Made by a program: the position numbers and the translations under genes
Assembly: GCA_965221765.1 (NCBI GenBank)
Contig: OZ244911.1
Location: forward strand, 1,674,001-1,738,000
Direction of reading: 5' to 3'
DNA from: Bin25 sp965221765
Lineage (GTDB): Bacteria; Bacteroidota; Bacteroidia; Flavobacteriales; Flavobacteriaceae
Length of the DNA stretch: 64,000 nt
Shown here: positions 55,264 to 63,584 of the stretch, one piece after another
How positions within the stretch are numbered: the first letter of the stretch is position 1
Layout of the letters: every line of letters starts with the position of its first letter
Notes under the pieces: generated by a model
The model's input: only the letters and a program-made list of their open reading frames with translations
Told to the model about the DNA's origin: nothing
Databases searched by the model: none

Positions 55264-55800
55264 TTTTTTAAAAAAACTGATTCGTGAATTTCCGTATTTT
55301 CTTGATTCTCTGAACCAATCGATATGAGAAAGGTCTGTTTTAACATTATGTTCTATGACTAGCATTCCTCCATGATTTAAGATCTTCTTTTTATCAATGC
55401 GAGTAATCAATTGATGGTAAGATTTTTTGGGATAATCATATGGCGGATCAGCAAAAATGATATCGAATTTTTTAGTACATACTTCAATAAAATCAAAACA
55501 GTTCATTTGGATAATTTGTATGGATAAATCCAATAATTGGCATGTTTGGTCGATGAATTTGGTTGCCAAATAATGTTGATCAATGGATATTATTTCTTTG
55601 GTTCCTCTTGAAGCAAATTCATAACTAATATTACCAGTACCAGAAAAAAGATCTAATGCAGAAATAGAATTTAAATCGTATTGAATTCGAATGATATTAA
55701 AAAGAGCTTCCTTTAGTCGGTCTGCAGTGGGAATATGTCCTAAGTTAGGGGGGGCTTTAATTTTTCGCCCCTTGTGGATCCCCGAAACAATACGTATCAC
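55249..55800 (-). CDS. rsmD: 16S rRNA (guanine966-N2)-methyltransferase
   Basis: Rossmann-fold rRNA methyltransferase. The 183 residues show RIVSGIHKGRKIKAPPNLG, TADRLKEALFNII, the SAM motif ALDLFSGTGNISYEFASRG and the catalytic FDIIFADPPYDYP. A run of seven C in the coding strand (55748-55754) lies in KAPPN and is in frame. The stop codon sits inside the 3' end of the oppositely oriented rnpB gene, whose sequence supplies the last few codons (EADR). Confidence 0.93.
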   Translation of the reverse strand: MIRIVSGIHKGRKIKAPPNLGHIPTADRLKEALFNIIRIQYDLNSISALDLFSGTGNISYEFASRGTKEIISIDQHYLATKFIDQTCQLLDLSIQIIQMNCFDFIEVCTKKFDIIFADPPYDYPKKSYHQLITRIDKKKILNHGGMLVIEHNVKTDLSHIDWFRESRKYGNSRISFFKKEADR

Positions 55801-55801
55801 A

Positions 55802-56548
55802 TCAAATAAATAATTTCCATGGATAATGGGAATTATCTTTTTTTTGTTGAGAATTATCTAAATCATTGAAACATTTCAATTTAAAAGTTTCAGATAGTTT
55901 CTTATAGCACATACTGTACTGATTGAATTTTCCCAAAGGAATCAACACAATATTTGATATTTTTATATGGTTGGCTTCAATAAAACAAAGTAGATAGTAA
56001 ATTAATTCATCTTCATTCTCATAGTCAAATCGGTTTGTTCTTTTGAATTTATTTCGATGAAAATGAAAAATATCAAAGAACTCTTTGTGGAAAAAAAGGA
56101 TTATTCTTTGATCTTTTTTAAAGGTTTGTCGGCTTTGAAATACATAGTTTAATAGATAGTTCCAAGAATGTTTTATGGTTAATTCAACGCCTTTTTTCTT
56201 TTTTATTTCATGGATTGATTTTGTATAATAAAATACATTCACTAATGAATACAAATCCAAGACTTGGTGGCTATGATAAAAAGAGTGGGGTGGAGTACAA
56301 TAATTTTCTATAAATGATAAAGCCAGTTCTTTTTTAAAGTATGCTTTTGGAACAAATACGGAGGGGTATTCAAAACATACACAATCAATCAATAGCGGTA
56401 AAGGATTATGTTTTGAAAGATATCGATCAACGATAGCAGGAAGCGTTTGGTAATCGTTGTTACAAAAAGTGACAGCTTGGTTTTTTTGGTAGATTGAAAA
56501 CCCATCTAAAAAGCAATGGATAGAAATTTTATGAGACGTTGTGGTCAA
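55802..56548 (-). CDS. DUF3822 family protein
   Basis: Bacteroidota protein of unknown function, usually encoded next to rsmD as here (one base apart). The 248 residues show ISIHCFLDGFSIYQKNQAV near the start, LPLLIDCVCFEYPSVFVPKA, QRIILFFHKEFFDIFHF and a late FIEANHIKISNIVLIPLGKF. The alternating strands suggest an actin-like ATPase fold, but no catalytic residues can be named. No signal peptide. Confidence 0.82.
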   Translation of the reverse strand: MTTTSHKISIHCFLDGFSIYQKNQAVTFCNNDYQTLPAIVDRYLSKHNPLPLLIDCVCFEYPSVFVPKAYFKKELALSFIENYCTPPHSFYHSHQVLDLYSLVNVFYYTKSIHEIKKKKGVELTIKHSWNYLLNYVFQSRQTFKKDQRIILFFHKEFFDIFHFHRNKFKRTNRFDYENEDELIYYLLCFIEANHIKISNIVLIPLGKFNQYSMCYKKLSETFKLKCFNDLDNSQQKKDNSHYPWKLFI

Positions 56549-56553
56549 ATTAA

Positions 56554-57213
56554 CTACTCTCTGTCAGTATCAAAAATAGTCGGCCAATTCCCATTGGTAC
56601 TAACATCGGAAAGAGAACCAAGAATGATATCCGGTCCATTGACCCCATCAACAGAAATTAGTTCTTCTTCTTGAGTCAAAAGGCTTTTATCTTGATCATG
56701 CAGAATAATCTTTTTAGGAACTTTCACTTCAAAAACAGGCACTTTAAAACCATTTTTATCAATGATTTTAGCTTCGAGTTCAAATTCTTCATCCACTCCT
56801 TTTATCGGAATCTTAGCAATGTCCATATATCTTAGATCATTTCCAAACAGAGAATCTTTCACTGAAATAAAACCGAGCGTATCGATGATAACCACTTCTT
56901 GCAACATGTCGATTCGATAGATTGGATTGTAAGCGTAGTATGAAGAATCCCGTTGTTGCGTTATTGTGAAGATACCTTCATCGACAAAAGAAATCAAGCT
57001 ATCAAAATTATTAGCAAATCGACCTTTAACATCTTTATGTGCTATTTGTGCTATCCGAATATCCTTGAGACGGTCGATAACAACCGCATATCGATCATTT
57101 TTAATTTTATTAAATCGTATAGGATCGTTAATTGAATTATAAATTCTAGTTGTAAAGAAAATGGCCAATGCCCATAGTACCACGAGGCTGATTACTTTTG
57201 TTCTTTTACTCAT
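56554..57213 (-). CDS. Membrane-anchored protein of unknown function
   Basis: From ATG 57213 (MSKRTKVISLV) it has 219 residues: one N-terminal membrane helix (about 7-26, VISLVVLWALAIFFTTRIYN), a helical segment with DRLKDIRIAQIAHKDVKGRF and a beta-rich rest with KVPVFEVKVPKKIIL. It resembles pilin-like or sec-anchored proteins in layout (helix followed by a globular part), but I do not recognise the family. It is the first gene of the run with DUF3822 and rsmD. A longer start at 57306 is unlikely because the promoter box lies within it. Confidence 0.6.
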   Translation of the reverse strand: MSKRTKVISLVVLWALAIFFTTRIYNSINDPIRFNKIKNDRYAVVIDRLKDIRIAQIAHKDVKGRFANNFDSLISFVDEGIFTITQQRDSSYYAYNPIYRIDMLQEVVIIDTLGFISVKDSLFGNDLRYMDIAKIPIKGVDEEFELEAKIIDKNGFKVPVFEVKVPKKIILHDQDKSLLTQEEELISVDGVNGPDIILGSLSDVSTNGNWPTIFDTDRE

Positions 57214-57237
57214 GTAGTATAATATTTTCGATGTTAA

Positions 57238-57245
57238 CAAATTTA
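57238..57245 (-). promoter_or_regulatory. Bacteroidota -7 promoter box upstream of the 57213 gene
   Basis: TAAATTTG on the minus strand matches TAnnTTTG, 24 bases before the ATG at 57213. It supports that ATG as start and would drive the gene, DUF3822 and rsmD. Confidence 0.5.
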
Positions 57246-57332
57246 CATTTTCTTTACACAAATTGAAGATTTTGAATAAATGCTTTTGTTCTAAATTAAA
57301 AAACAATCTTACAGTTTAAGTCATTGTCTTGA

Positions 57333-58397
57333 TTGACCACTCAATCTGAAAGAAACTACTTTTGGTGGAAAAATAGGTTAATACAACAAGGGTTAGTTAA
57401 AAGGATGTTTGAGCGAATTGATATTCAAGAGGATGAGGTTTTAATAAAATATCCAGGTATTCTTCAAGTTTTATTATACGACTATAATTCTAAGAAAAAT
57501 ATTATTTGGGCTACCAAAAATTATGAGCATTTAGGAAAATTATACGATTTTTTATCTGAAATCAAATCCGATTTGATTGTAAATGAGAACGGTAACATTA
57601 TAAAGCCAAGGGTAAGTAAGAATAGATTATTACAAAAATTTAGATCTAAAGAAAAGGGAGAAGTTTATACTCCCCTGTGGATTTGTAATAAACAAATTAA
57701 TCTGATTGATAATGCTTGGTTTGGAAGAGAAAATGTTTTCAGTATGAGTAAAAGAGGTCATTCGTGGAATGTACAAAAGGAGAAAATCACATTTCCAAAA
57801 ACAAAATCATGGAAGGATTATATTATCGAAAATCGAATGGAGATTACTTGTGGAGAAGCTCCTTATATTGTTAGCAGGTATGATACTACAACTGGAGCCT
57901 ACATTCCAATTGAAAATCGAATTGGATTGTTAGATAGGAAATTAAGAGTGGTCAATGAGAATGTAGACACTCCTGAAGATTGGCTTTATTTCTCTAAACT
58001 AGCTTTTAAGAGTATTTATGCGTTTGAATGGCAGGGTGATAGCTTGTTCTTGGCACGAGAATCCATGTTAATTAGTTTTATCGAATATCACATTCATAAA
58101 TTCGAAAAAGAACCTTTACATGAAGATATTTTAGAAGTAGCTGAAATTATTTCGTGGAATGTTTGGCAAATGGATGGCATAAAAGGAGTGATTCCAAACT
58201 CATGTTTTGAAACGTATTCGAGGAATTTAAACTTATTTGGTGAGGTTGAATCAAAAAAAACTGTTTGCCAAGGTTGTGAAAAAAACGATGTTTTCAAGCA
58301 CAACGGAGTGTATTGTTTTATCAAAGATTGGCATTATAAAAATGAAAATAACGGAGAAATTGGAAGATTAATAAGATTTGTAGATTTCATAGTATAA
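57333..58397 (+). CDS. Restriction-modification subunit M-like protein carrying the SAM-binding half of a methyltransferase
   Basis: The 354 residues resemble proteins annotated as restriction endonuclease subunit M that are found beside large Eco57I-like proteins. KGEVYTPLWIC (Y112-T-P) looks like motif X of gamma-type DNA methyltransferases, EITCGEAPYIVSRYD (170-184) like the SAM-binding motif I, and IYAFEWQGDSLFLARESML like motif II/III. The catalytic NPPY is absent, but it is present in the next gene. The C-terminus has VCQGCEKND (Cys312, Cys315), a possible zinc site. The start is TTG 57333 (MTTQSERNYFWWKN). The next gene begins five bases after the stop. Confidence 0.75.
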   Translation: MTTQSERNYFWWKNRLIQQGLVKRMFERIDIQEDEVLIKYPGILQVLLYDYNSKKNIIWATKNYEHLGKLYDFLSEIKSDLIVNENGNIIKPRVSKNRLLQKFRSKEKGEVYTPLWICNKQINLIDNAWFGRENVFSMSKRGHSWNVQKEKITFPKTKSWKDYIIENRMEITCGEAPYIVSRYDTTTGAYIPIENRIGLLDRKLRVVNENVDTPEDWLYFSKLAFKSIYAFEWQGDSLFLARESMLISFIEYHIHKFEKEPLHEDILEVAEIISWNVWQMDGIKGVIPNSCFETYSRNLNLFGEVESKKTVCQGCEKNDVFKHNGVYCFIKDWHYKNENNGEIGRLIRFVDFIV

Positions 58398-58402
58398 AAC
58401 CA

Positions 58403-61400
58403 ATGGAAAAGTTTAAACAATCATTTAAGGACAGATTGATTTACATTGTTAGATTCAATTACAAAACTCACAAGGGGTGTTTAAAAGTTGGTCAAACGAC
58501 AATCGAGAATAAGCATAACGAAGATTTTATCCCAAATAGTAAAAGCCTTAATGATGCCGCAAAAAAACGCATCAACCAATTCACACAGACTTCTGGGATT
58601 AATTATGAGTTACTCCATACAGAACTTGCAACTTATACTGCAAATGGGAAAAAGTCTTCGTACTCAGATAATGAGGTCCACAAAGTTTTAACTCGTTCTG
58701 GAGTTGAGAGAAAAGATTTCAATTTAGACGATAACAAGAAAGTAAGAGATTGGTTTCATACAGATATTAATACAGTAAGGAATGCAATTGAAGCGATTAA
58801 AAACGGAAAAAGTTCGCTGAATCATAGAAATGTGTCTAAAAATCAAAAGCTTATCAACTTTAGACCTGAACAAAGAAAAGCAATAGAAGAAACGATTAAG
58901 CAATTCAAAAGCAATAATCAAATGCTTTGGAATGCAAAAATGCGTTTCGGTAAAACCATATGCAGTCTTGAAGTTGTAAAACGATTAGAATTTCATAGAA
59001 CAATCATTCTAACACATCGTCCAGTAGTTGATAAAGGCTGGTTTGATGAGTTTGAAAAGATATTTCATTCGAAAAATTTCAATTTTGGATCTCGAAATTA
59101 TGGTCATACCTGTGAAGAATTAGAATCACTTTATAAGAATAAAAGTGAAAAGTACATATATTTTGCTTCTGTTCAAGATTTACGCGGTTCAGAGGATGTA
59201 GGTGGAAACTTTCAGAAAAATGAAGAAATCTTTAAAACAAATTGGGATTTAGTAATTGTAGATGAAGCACACGAGGGCACACAAACTGAATTAGGTCAAA
59301 ATGTAATTAATGGAGTCAAGAAGAAAGATACCAAAATATTGCTACTATCGGGAACTCCATTTAATCTTTTTGAAAACTTTAAGGAAAATGAAATTTATAC
59401 TTGGGATTACGTAATGGAACAAAAGGCAAAAAGTGAATGGGAATTAAAATATTTTGATAGTCCTAACCCATATTCATCTCTTCCTAAATTGAATATTTAC
59501 ACTTATGATATAGGTAAAGAATTAGAAAATTATGTTGATGAAGAAGTTGCATTTAATTTTCGAGAGTTCTTTCGAGTAGACGAATCAGAAAGATTTATTT
59601 ATCATAAAGATGTTTTGTCTTTTTTAAATCTTATATGCAGGAAAGACTTTGAAAGTAATTATCCTTACTCTAGAGTTGAATATAGAGATAATTTTAGACA
59701 CTCTCTTTGGATGGTTCCTGGTGTTAAAGAAGCTCGAGCATTAAGTAAATTATTAAAATCACATGATGTATTTAAACAATTTAGCATAGTAAATGTTGCT
59801 GGAGAAGGTGATGAAGAAGAACCTAATGAAAATGCATTAGAAAAGGTAGAAAAAGCCATATCTGAAGACCCACATGAAACATATACAATAACTCTTTCTT
59901 GTGGACGGTTGACAACTGGTGTTTCAGTAAAAGCATGGAATGCTGTTTTTATGTTATCAGGATCACATAATACTTCTGCATCAGCATATATGCAAACCAT
60001 ATTTAGAGTACAAACTCCTGCAATTATTAATGGAAAAGTGAAGGAAGAGTGTTATGTATTTGATTTTGCTCCCGATCGAACTCTCAAGATTATTGCGGAA
60101 ACAGTAAATAGGACACCAAACACGAGAAGAATAAAAGATATCGATCGAAAATCAATTGGTGATTTTTTGAATTTTTGTCCGATAATCTCTGTGGATGGCT
60201 CACAAATGAAACCTTATGATGTTAATGTAATGGTAGAGACTTTAAAATCTGTTCATATAGAAAGGATAGTAAACAAAGGATTTGAAGATAAACATCTATA
60301 TAATTTGAAACTATTAGAACAACTAAGTGTTGATGAACTAGAAAAGTTTTCAAACCTTAAAAAAGAAATTGGAAGAACCAAATCAATACCTAAAGTGAAT
60401 GAAATCTATATTAATGATTTAGGTTTTGCAACTGAAGAGTATGAAAGTATTGACAATGGTAAACCAAAGAAAGCTCTTACGCTAGAAGAAAAAGCTCGAC
60501 GTGAGGAAATAAAAGAATTAAGAAAAAGAAGAGATGTTGCGATATCCATATTGAGAGGAATTTCAATACGTCTGCCTTTGCTTATCTATGGCTTAGATTT
60601 ATCGAGTGAACAGGAAATTTCAGTGGATAATGTTGTGGAATTAATTGATAATCAGTCGTGGTTTGAATTCATGCCTAAAGGCGTTACAAAAAAAATATTT
60701 GCAGATTTTAAAAAATATTATGATTCGGATGTTTTTCGTGCTTCTTGTAGAAGAATCATTGAAAAAGTAAATTCAGCCGATAAGCTTACAATTGAATGTC
60801 GAATCGAACGTATTACTGACATTTTTGGAACATTTAAAAATCCTGATAAAGAAACTGTATTAACCCCATGGAGAGTGGTTAATATGCATCTTAGTGATTG
60901 TCTTGGAGGATACTATTTCTTAGATGAGTACAGAAAAAAAACTAAGAATGAACCAAGTTTTGTTTCGCATGATGATATAACTGAAAATGTTTATTCTTCA
61001 AATGCTAAAATCCTTGATCTAAATTCAAAATCAGGACTCTATTTACTTTATGCCACTTATAATATATTTCGGAAAAGGTTAAGTTTTTTATACCCTAATC
61101 GTAATCCAAATACAATTTCATTATCGAAACAATGGGATATATGGAATAAAACTGTAACTGAAAATATTTTTGCTATTTGCAAAACACCGATGGCTAAGAA
61201 GATTACAGTAAAGACGTTAATTGGATCTAATGACGTTAAAGTAAACGTTCGACATTTTAAAAATTTACCTAATCAAGTGAAATTTAAAACAACAAATTTT
61301 CTAAATAAAGTTCGAAGAGGTAAGAGCTATTGGAAAACAAATAAAATTGACAAAATGAAATTTAATGCTATCATAGGAAACCCTCCTTATCAAGAAAATA

Positions 61401-61708
61401 TAAGTAACTCTCAGAAAAACTCATCTTTAAGTAAACAATTGTTTCCGGATTTTGTGAAAATCGGGATTAGGTTAAAACCAACTTATTTATCACTAATAAC
61501 GCCTTCTAGATGGTTTACTGGAGATGCTCAAGATAAATCTTTTATAAAGCTTAGAGAGTATATGAAAACCAATAACAACATATCGAAATTATTCAATTAT
61601 AAGGACAGTAAGGACATTTTTCCTCGAGTAGAAATAAAGGGGGGGGGTGAATTATTTTTTACACCAAGAAGGCTATCATGGAAAAGTCCATTTTACAAAC
61701 TTTATTGA
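58403..61708 (+). CDS. GIY-YIG-like / DEAH helicase / Eco57I-type methyltransferase protein, truncated by a G9 frameshift
   Basis: Large restriction-type protein, 1101 residues as read. In order: a GIY-YIG-like nuclease domain (about 12-90; LIYIVRF, GCLKVGQTT, KKRINQF, catalytic-Glu candidate in SDNEVHKVL), a superfamily 2 helicase/translocase (about 150-640; Walker A AKMRFGKT at 178-185, DEAH at 287-290, late motif GRLTTGVSVKAWNAVFML) and a methyltransferase half with NPPY at 993-996 (FNAIIGNPPYQENIS). The frame runs through nine G at 61639-61647 and ends 20 codons later with non-conserved sequence. With eight G it reads IKGGVNYFLHQEGYHG, the family continuation, and goes on to 62378, giving 1324 residues. 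Confidence 0.85.
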   Translation: MEKFKQSFKDRLIYIVRFNYKTHKGCLKVGQTTIENKHNEDFIPNSKSLNDAAKKRINQFTQTSGINYELLHTELATYTANGKKSSYSDNEVHKVLTRSGVERKDFNLDDNKKVRDWFHTDINTVRNAIEAIKNGKSSLNHRNVSKNQKLINFRPEQRKAIEETIKQFKSNNQMLWNAKMRFGKTICSLEVVKRLEFHRTIILTHRPVVDKGWFDEFEKIFHSKNFNFGSRNYGHTCEELESLYKNKSEKYIYFASVQDLRGSEDVGGNFQKNEEIFKTNWDLVIVDEAHEGTQTELGQNVINGVKKKDTKILLLSGTPFNLFENFKENEIYTWDYVMEQKAKSEWELKYFDSPNPYSSLPKLNIYTYDIGKELENYVDEEVAFNFREFFRVDESERFIYHKDVLSFLNLICRKDFESNYPYSRVEYRDNFRHSLWMVPGVKEARALSKLLKSHDVFKQFSIVNVAGEGDEEEPNENALEKVEKAISEDPHETYTITLSCGRLTTGVSVKAWNAVFMLSGSHNTSASAYMQTIFRVQTPAIINGKVKEECYVFDFAPDRTLKIIAETVNRTPNTRRIKDIDRKSIGDFLNFCPIISVDGSQMKPYDVNVMVETLKSVHIERIVNKGFEDKHLYNLKLLEQLSVDELEKFSNLKKEIGRTKSIPKVNEIYINDLGFATEEYESIDNGKPKKALTLEEKARREEIKELRKRRDVAISILRGISIRLPLLIYGLDLSSEQEISVDNVVELIDNQSWFEFMPKGVTKKIFADFKKYYDSDVFRASCRRIIEKVNSADKLTIECRIERITDIFGTFKNPDKETVLTPWRVVNMHLSDCLGGYYFLDEYRKKTKNEPSFVSHDDITENVYSSNAKILDLNSKSGLYLLYATYNIFRKRLSFLYPNRNPNTISLSKQWDIWNKTVTENIFAICKTPMAKKITVKTLIGSNDVKVNVRHFKNLPNQVKFKTTNFLNKVRRGKSYWKTNKIDKMKFNAIIGNPPYQENISNSQKNSSLSKQLFPDFVKIGIRLKPTYLSLITPSRWFTGDAQDKSFIKLREYMKTNNNISKLFNYKDSKDIFPRVEIKGGGELFFTPRRLSWKSPFYKLY
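61639..61647 (+). repeat. G9 tract at the frameshift point of the restriction protein
   Basis: Nine G in AAA-G9-TGAA. The conserved product sequence at this place in Eco57I-like proteins is IKGGV-x-YFL. Nine G give IKGGGEL and a short wrong-frame tail; eight G give IKGGVNYFL. Position and effect fit a contingency (on/off) repeat. Confidence 0.92.
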
Positions 61709-62378
61709 CGGTAAAGTACACTCTTCAGAGAAACGAAATCTATTTGAAAAAGACATAGATATTATAATTAGCAATGGTAAAGATTATTCTATAATTCAAA
61801 AAGTGAGAGGTTCAGATTTTGTATCAATAAACTCAATTACCAAAGGTAGAAATGCATTTGGTATTACTGGTAAGCAAGTAGAAAATGGGAGTATTACTAA
61901 GAGTAGTTTTTATGATGGTTCAATCAAGCTTAGATGTAAGAAGAATGAAATTCTTTATTGTGATTCCTCATTAATTAAAGACGAGGTAAAAGATATTCTC
62001 AACAATTTTAAAGTCTTTATCTCTAAATCTGCTGGAGATCCAGCTCATGACAAAAAAGTAATTGGGGAACCATATGTTGGGGGTCCAAATGAAACTTGTA
62101 CAGATTCTTTGATTCCAATTGGAAATTTTAAAACGAAACACGAGGCAGACAACCTTAAGAAATATTTAAAAACAAAATTTCTTCGATACTTGGTTTCAAT
62201 ATTAAAAACGTCTCAAAACGTGTATCAAAACGTGTATCAATTTGTACCTTTAGAAAACTTTACTTTTGATTCAGATATAGATTGGAATAATTCGATTGAT
62301 GAAATCGACAATCAATTATTTGTAAAATATAAATTCAGTGCTCAAGAAATAAAGTTTATTAAATCAGACATTTGTTAA
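61647..62378 (+). pseudogene. C-terminal part of the methyltransferase/target-recognition region, out of frame with its parent
   Basis: About 240 codons, joined to the preceding gene if one G is removed from the G9 tract. It holds the end of the methyltransferase fold (NYFLHQEGYHGKVHFTN) and a presumed target-recognition part (FGITGKQVENGSITKSSFYD, YVGGPNETCTDSLIPIGNFK, EADNLKKYLKTKFLRYL, NVYQFVPLENF). A direct 12-base duplication at 62215-62238 adds QNVY in frame. No start codon context suggests independent translation, although a GTG at 61647 exists. Confidence 0.8.
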
Positions 62379-62584
62379 TTCAACTGAAAAGCCATGTTCA
62401 ACTCTTTAGTATTACAAAACTCCATGTTGTTTTCTCTCTTTTACAAGAAGAAAAAATGACTCAGACTTTTTCAAACATATTTGTTGCTGATTTTATTTAA
62501 ATAAGCAATTGTATGAGACATCGAAATTGAATTTGCAACCTAGTCATTACATAATATAGTTATTGGAAAACTAATCTATAATGT

Positions 62585-63334
62585 ATGTCTAAAATAATCT
62601 GTTTAATTCCAGCAAGATTGGAGTCAAAACGGTTCCCAAATAAACTGATAAAAAAAATTGGTGACAACAAGACTTTGATTGAACAGGCTTACTACAATGC
62701 TCTTCATTTTCAATTATTCGATCACGTCGCCGTAGTTACAGATAGTCAGCAGATCTGTGATATCATCAAAAAAGCTAGAGGAGATGTCATTTTAAAAAAG
62801 CAATATTATCCGTGTGGAACAGATCGTGTTGCAGCAGTTCATTCAGTATTTGATAGTGAAATTGTTTTCAATGTTCAAGGTGATGAACCTTTTCTTTCAA
62901 AAGATTGTATCGTTCAAATGCTAGAGGTATTCAAAAGAGATTCAAAAGAAGACATCGACATTGTATCATCGATGGTTCGAATTAATAGGTCAGAAGATAT
63001 TATAAATCCAAATAATGTGAAAGTCGTCACTAACAGCAACAATGAAGCACTTTATTTTTCTAGATCAGTCATTCCATATCAGAGAGAAGAACAGACTTCT
63101 TTTAAAGTTTATAAGCATCAGGGGGTCTATGGATTTCGTAAAGAAACATTAAAACAAGTCAGTAAGCAGAAACCGACGCCTTTAGAAAGGCAAGAAAAAA
63201 TCGAAGCTATTCGTTTTTTAGAAATGGGAAAAACGATTAAAATGGTTGTCAATGCTCAAGAAAGTATTGGAATTGATACGCCTAACGATATAATTCAAGC
63301 TAGAAAACAGTATCGAAATTTATATAATCAATGA
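62585..63334 (+). CDS. kdsB: 3-deoxy-manno-octulosonate cytidylyltransferase
   Basis: Activates KDO with CTP for the lipopolysaccharide core, which confirms a Gram-negative envelope. The 249 residues show IPARLESKRFPNKLIKKIG (nucleotide loop), VTDSQQICDIIKKA, CGTDRVAAVHSVFDSEIVF, NVQGDEPFLSKDCI and FSRSVIPYQRE, plus GVYGFRKETLKQV and the C-terminal GIDTPNDIIQAR. Start ATG 62585. Single gene; 206 bases before it and 250 after it hold nothing recognisable. Confidence 0.96.
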   Translation: MSKIICLIPARLESKRFPNKLIKKIGDNKTLIEQAYYNALHFQLFDHVAVVTDSQQICDIIKKARGDVILKKQYYPCGTDRVAAVHSVFDSEIVFNVQGDEPFLSKDCIVQMLEVFKRDSKEDIDIVSSMVRINRSEDIINPNNVKVVTNSNNEALYFSRSVIPYQREEQTSFKVYKHQGVYGFRKETLKQVSKQKPTPLERQEKIEAIRFLEMGKTIKMVVNAQESIGIDTPNDIIQARKQYRNLYNQ

Positions 63335-63584
63335 ATGAATACGAGTGTCTCCGAAAAGGAATCTAATCAAGTGAATTAAATAGAAAAGTATCGAAGGATA
63401 GCCAAACCCACTATTTAGGAATTTTTTACATTTGGTTACATGCTTATAGGGCAAAATAAAGAATGTATGGTCTGTGTTATCATAAAGGAAGAGTTTTTGA
63501 CAAAAAATAACTTGGTAACACTAATAAAATATTATTGATGTTTTTCAATGCCGACTATCAATGACTTATTAAACTATTTTCACT

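Noticed and set aside
55748..55754. Seven-G run in rsmD as another switch
   Set aside because: The frame is intact across it and codes for the conserved KAPPNLG segment; seven is shorter than the disruptive runs. It may be slippery, but there is no sign of switching.
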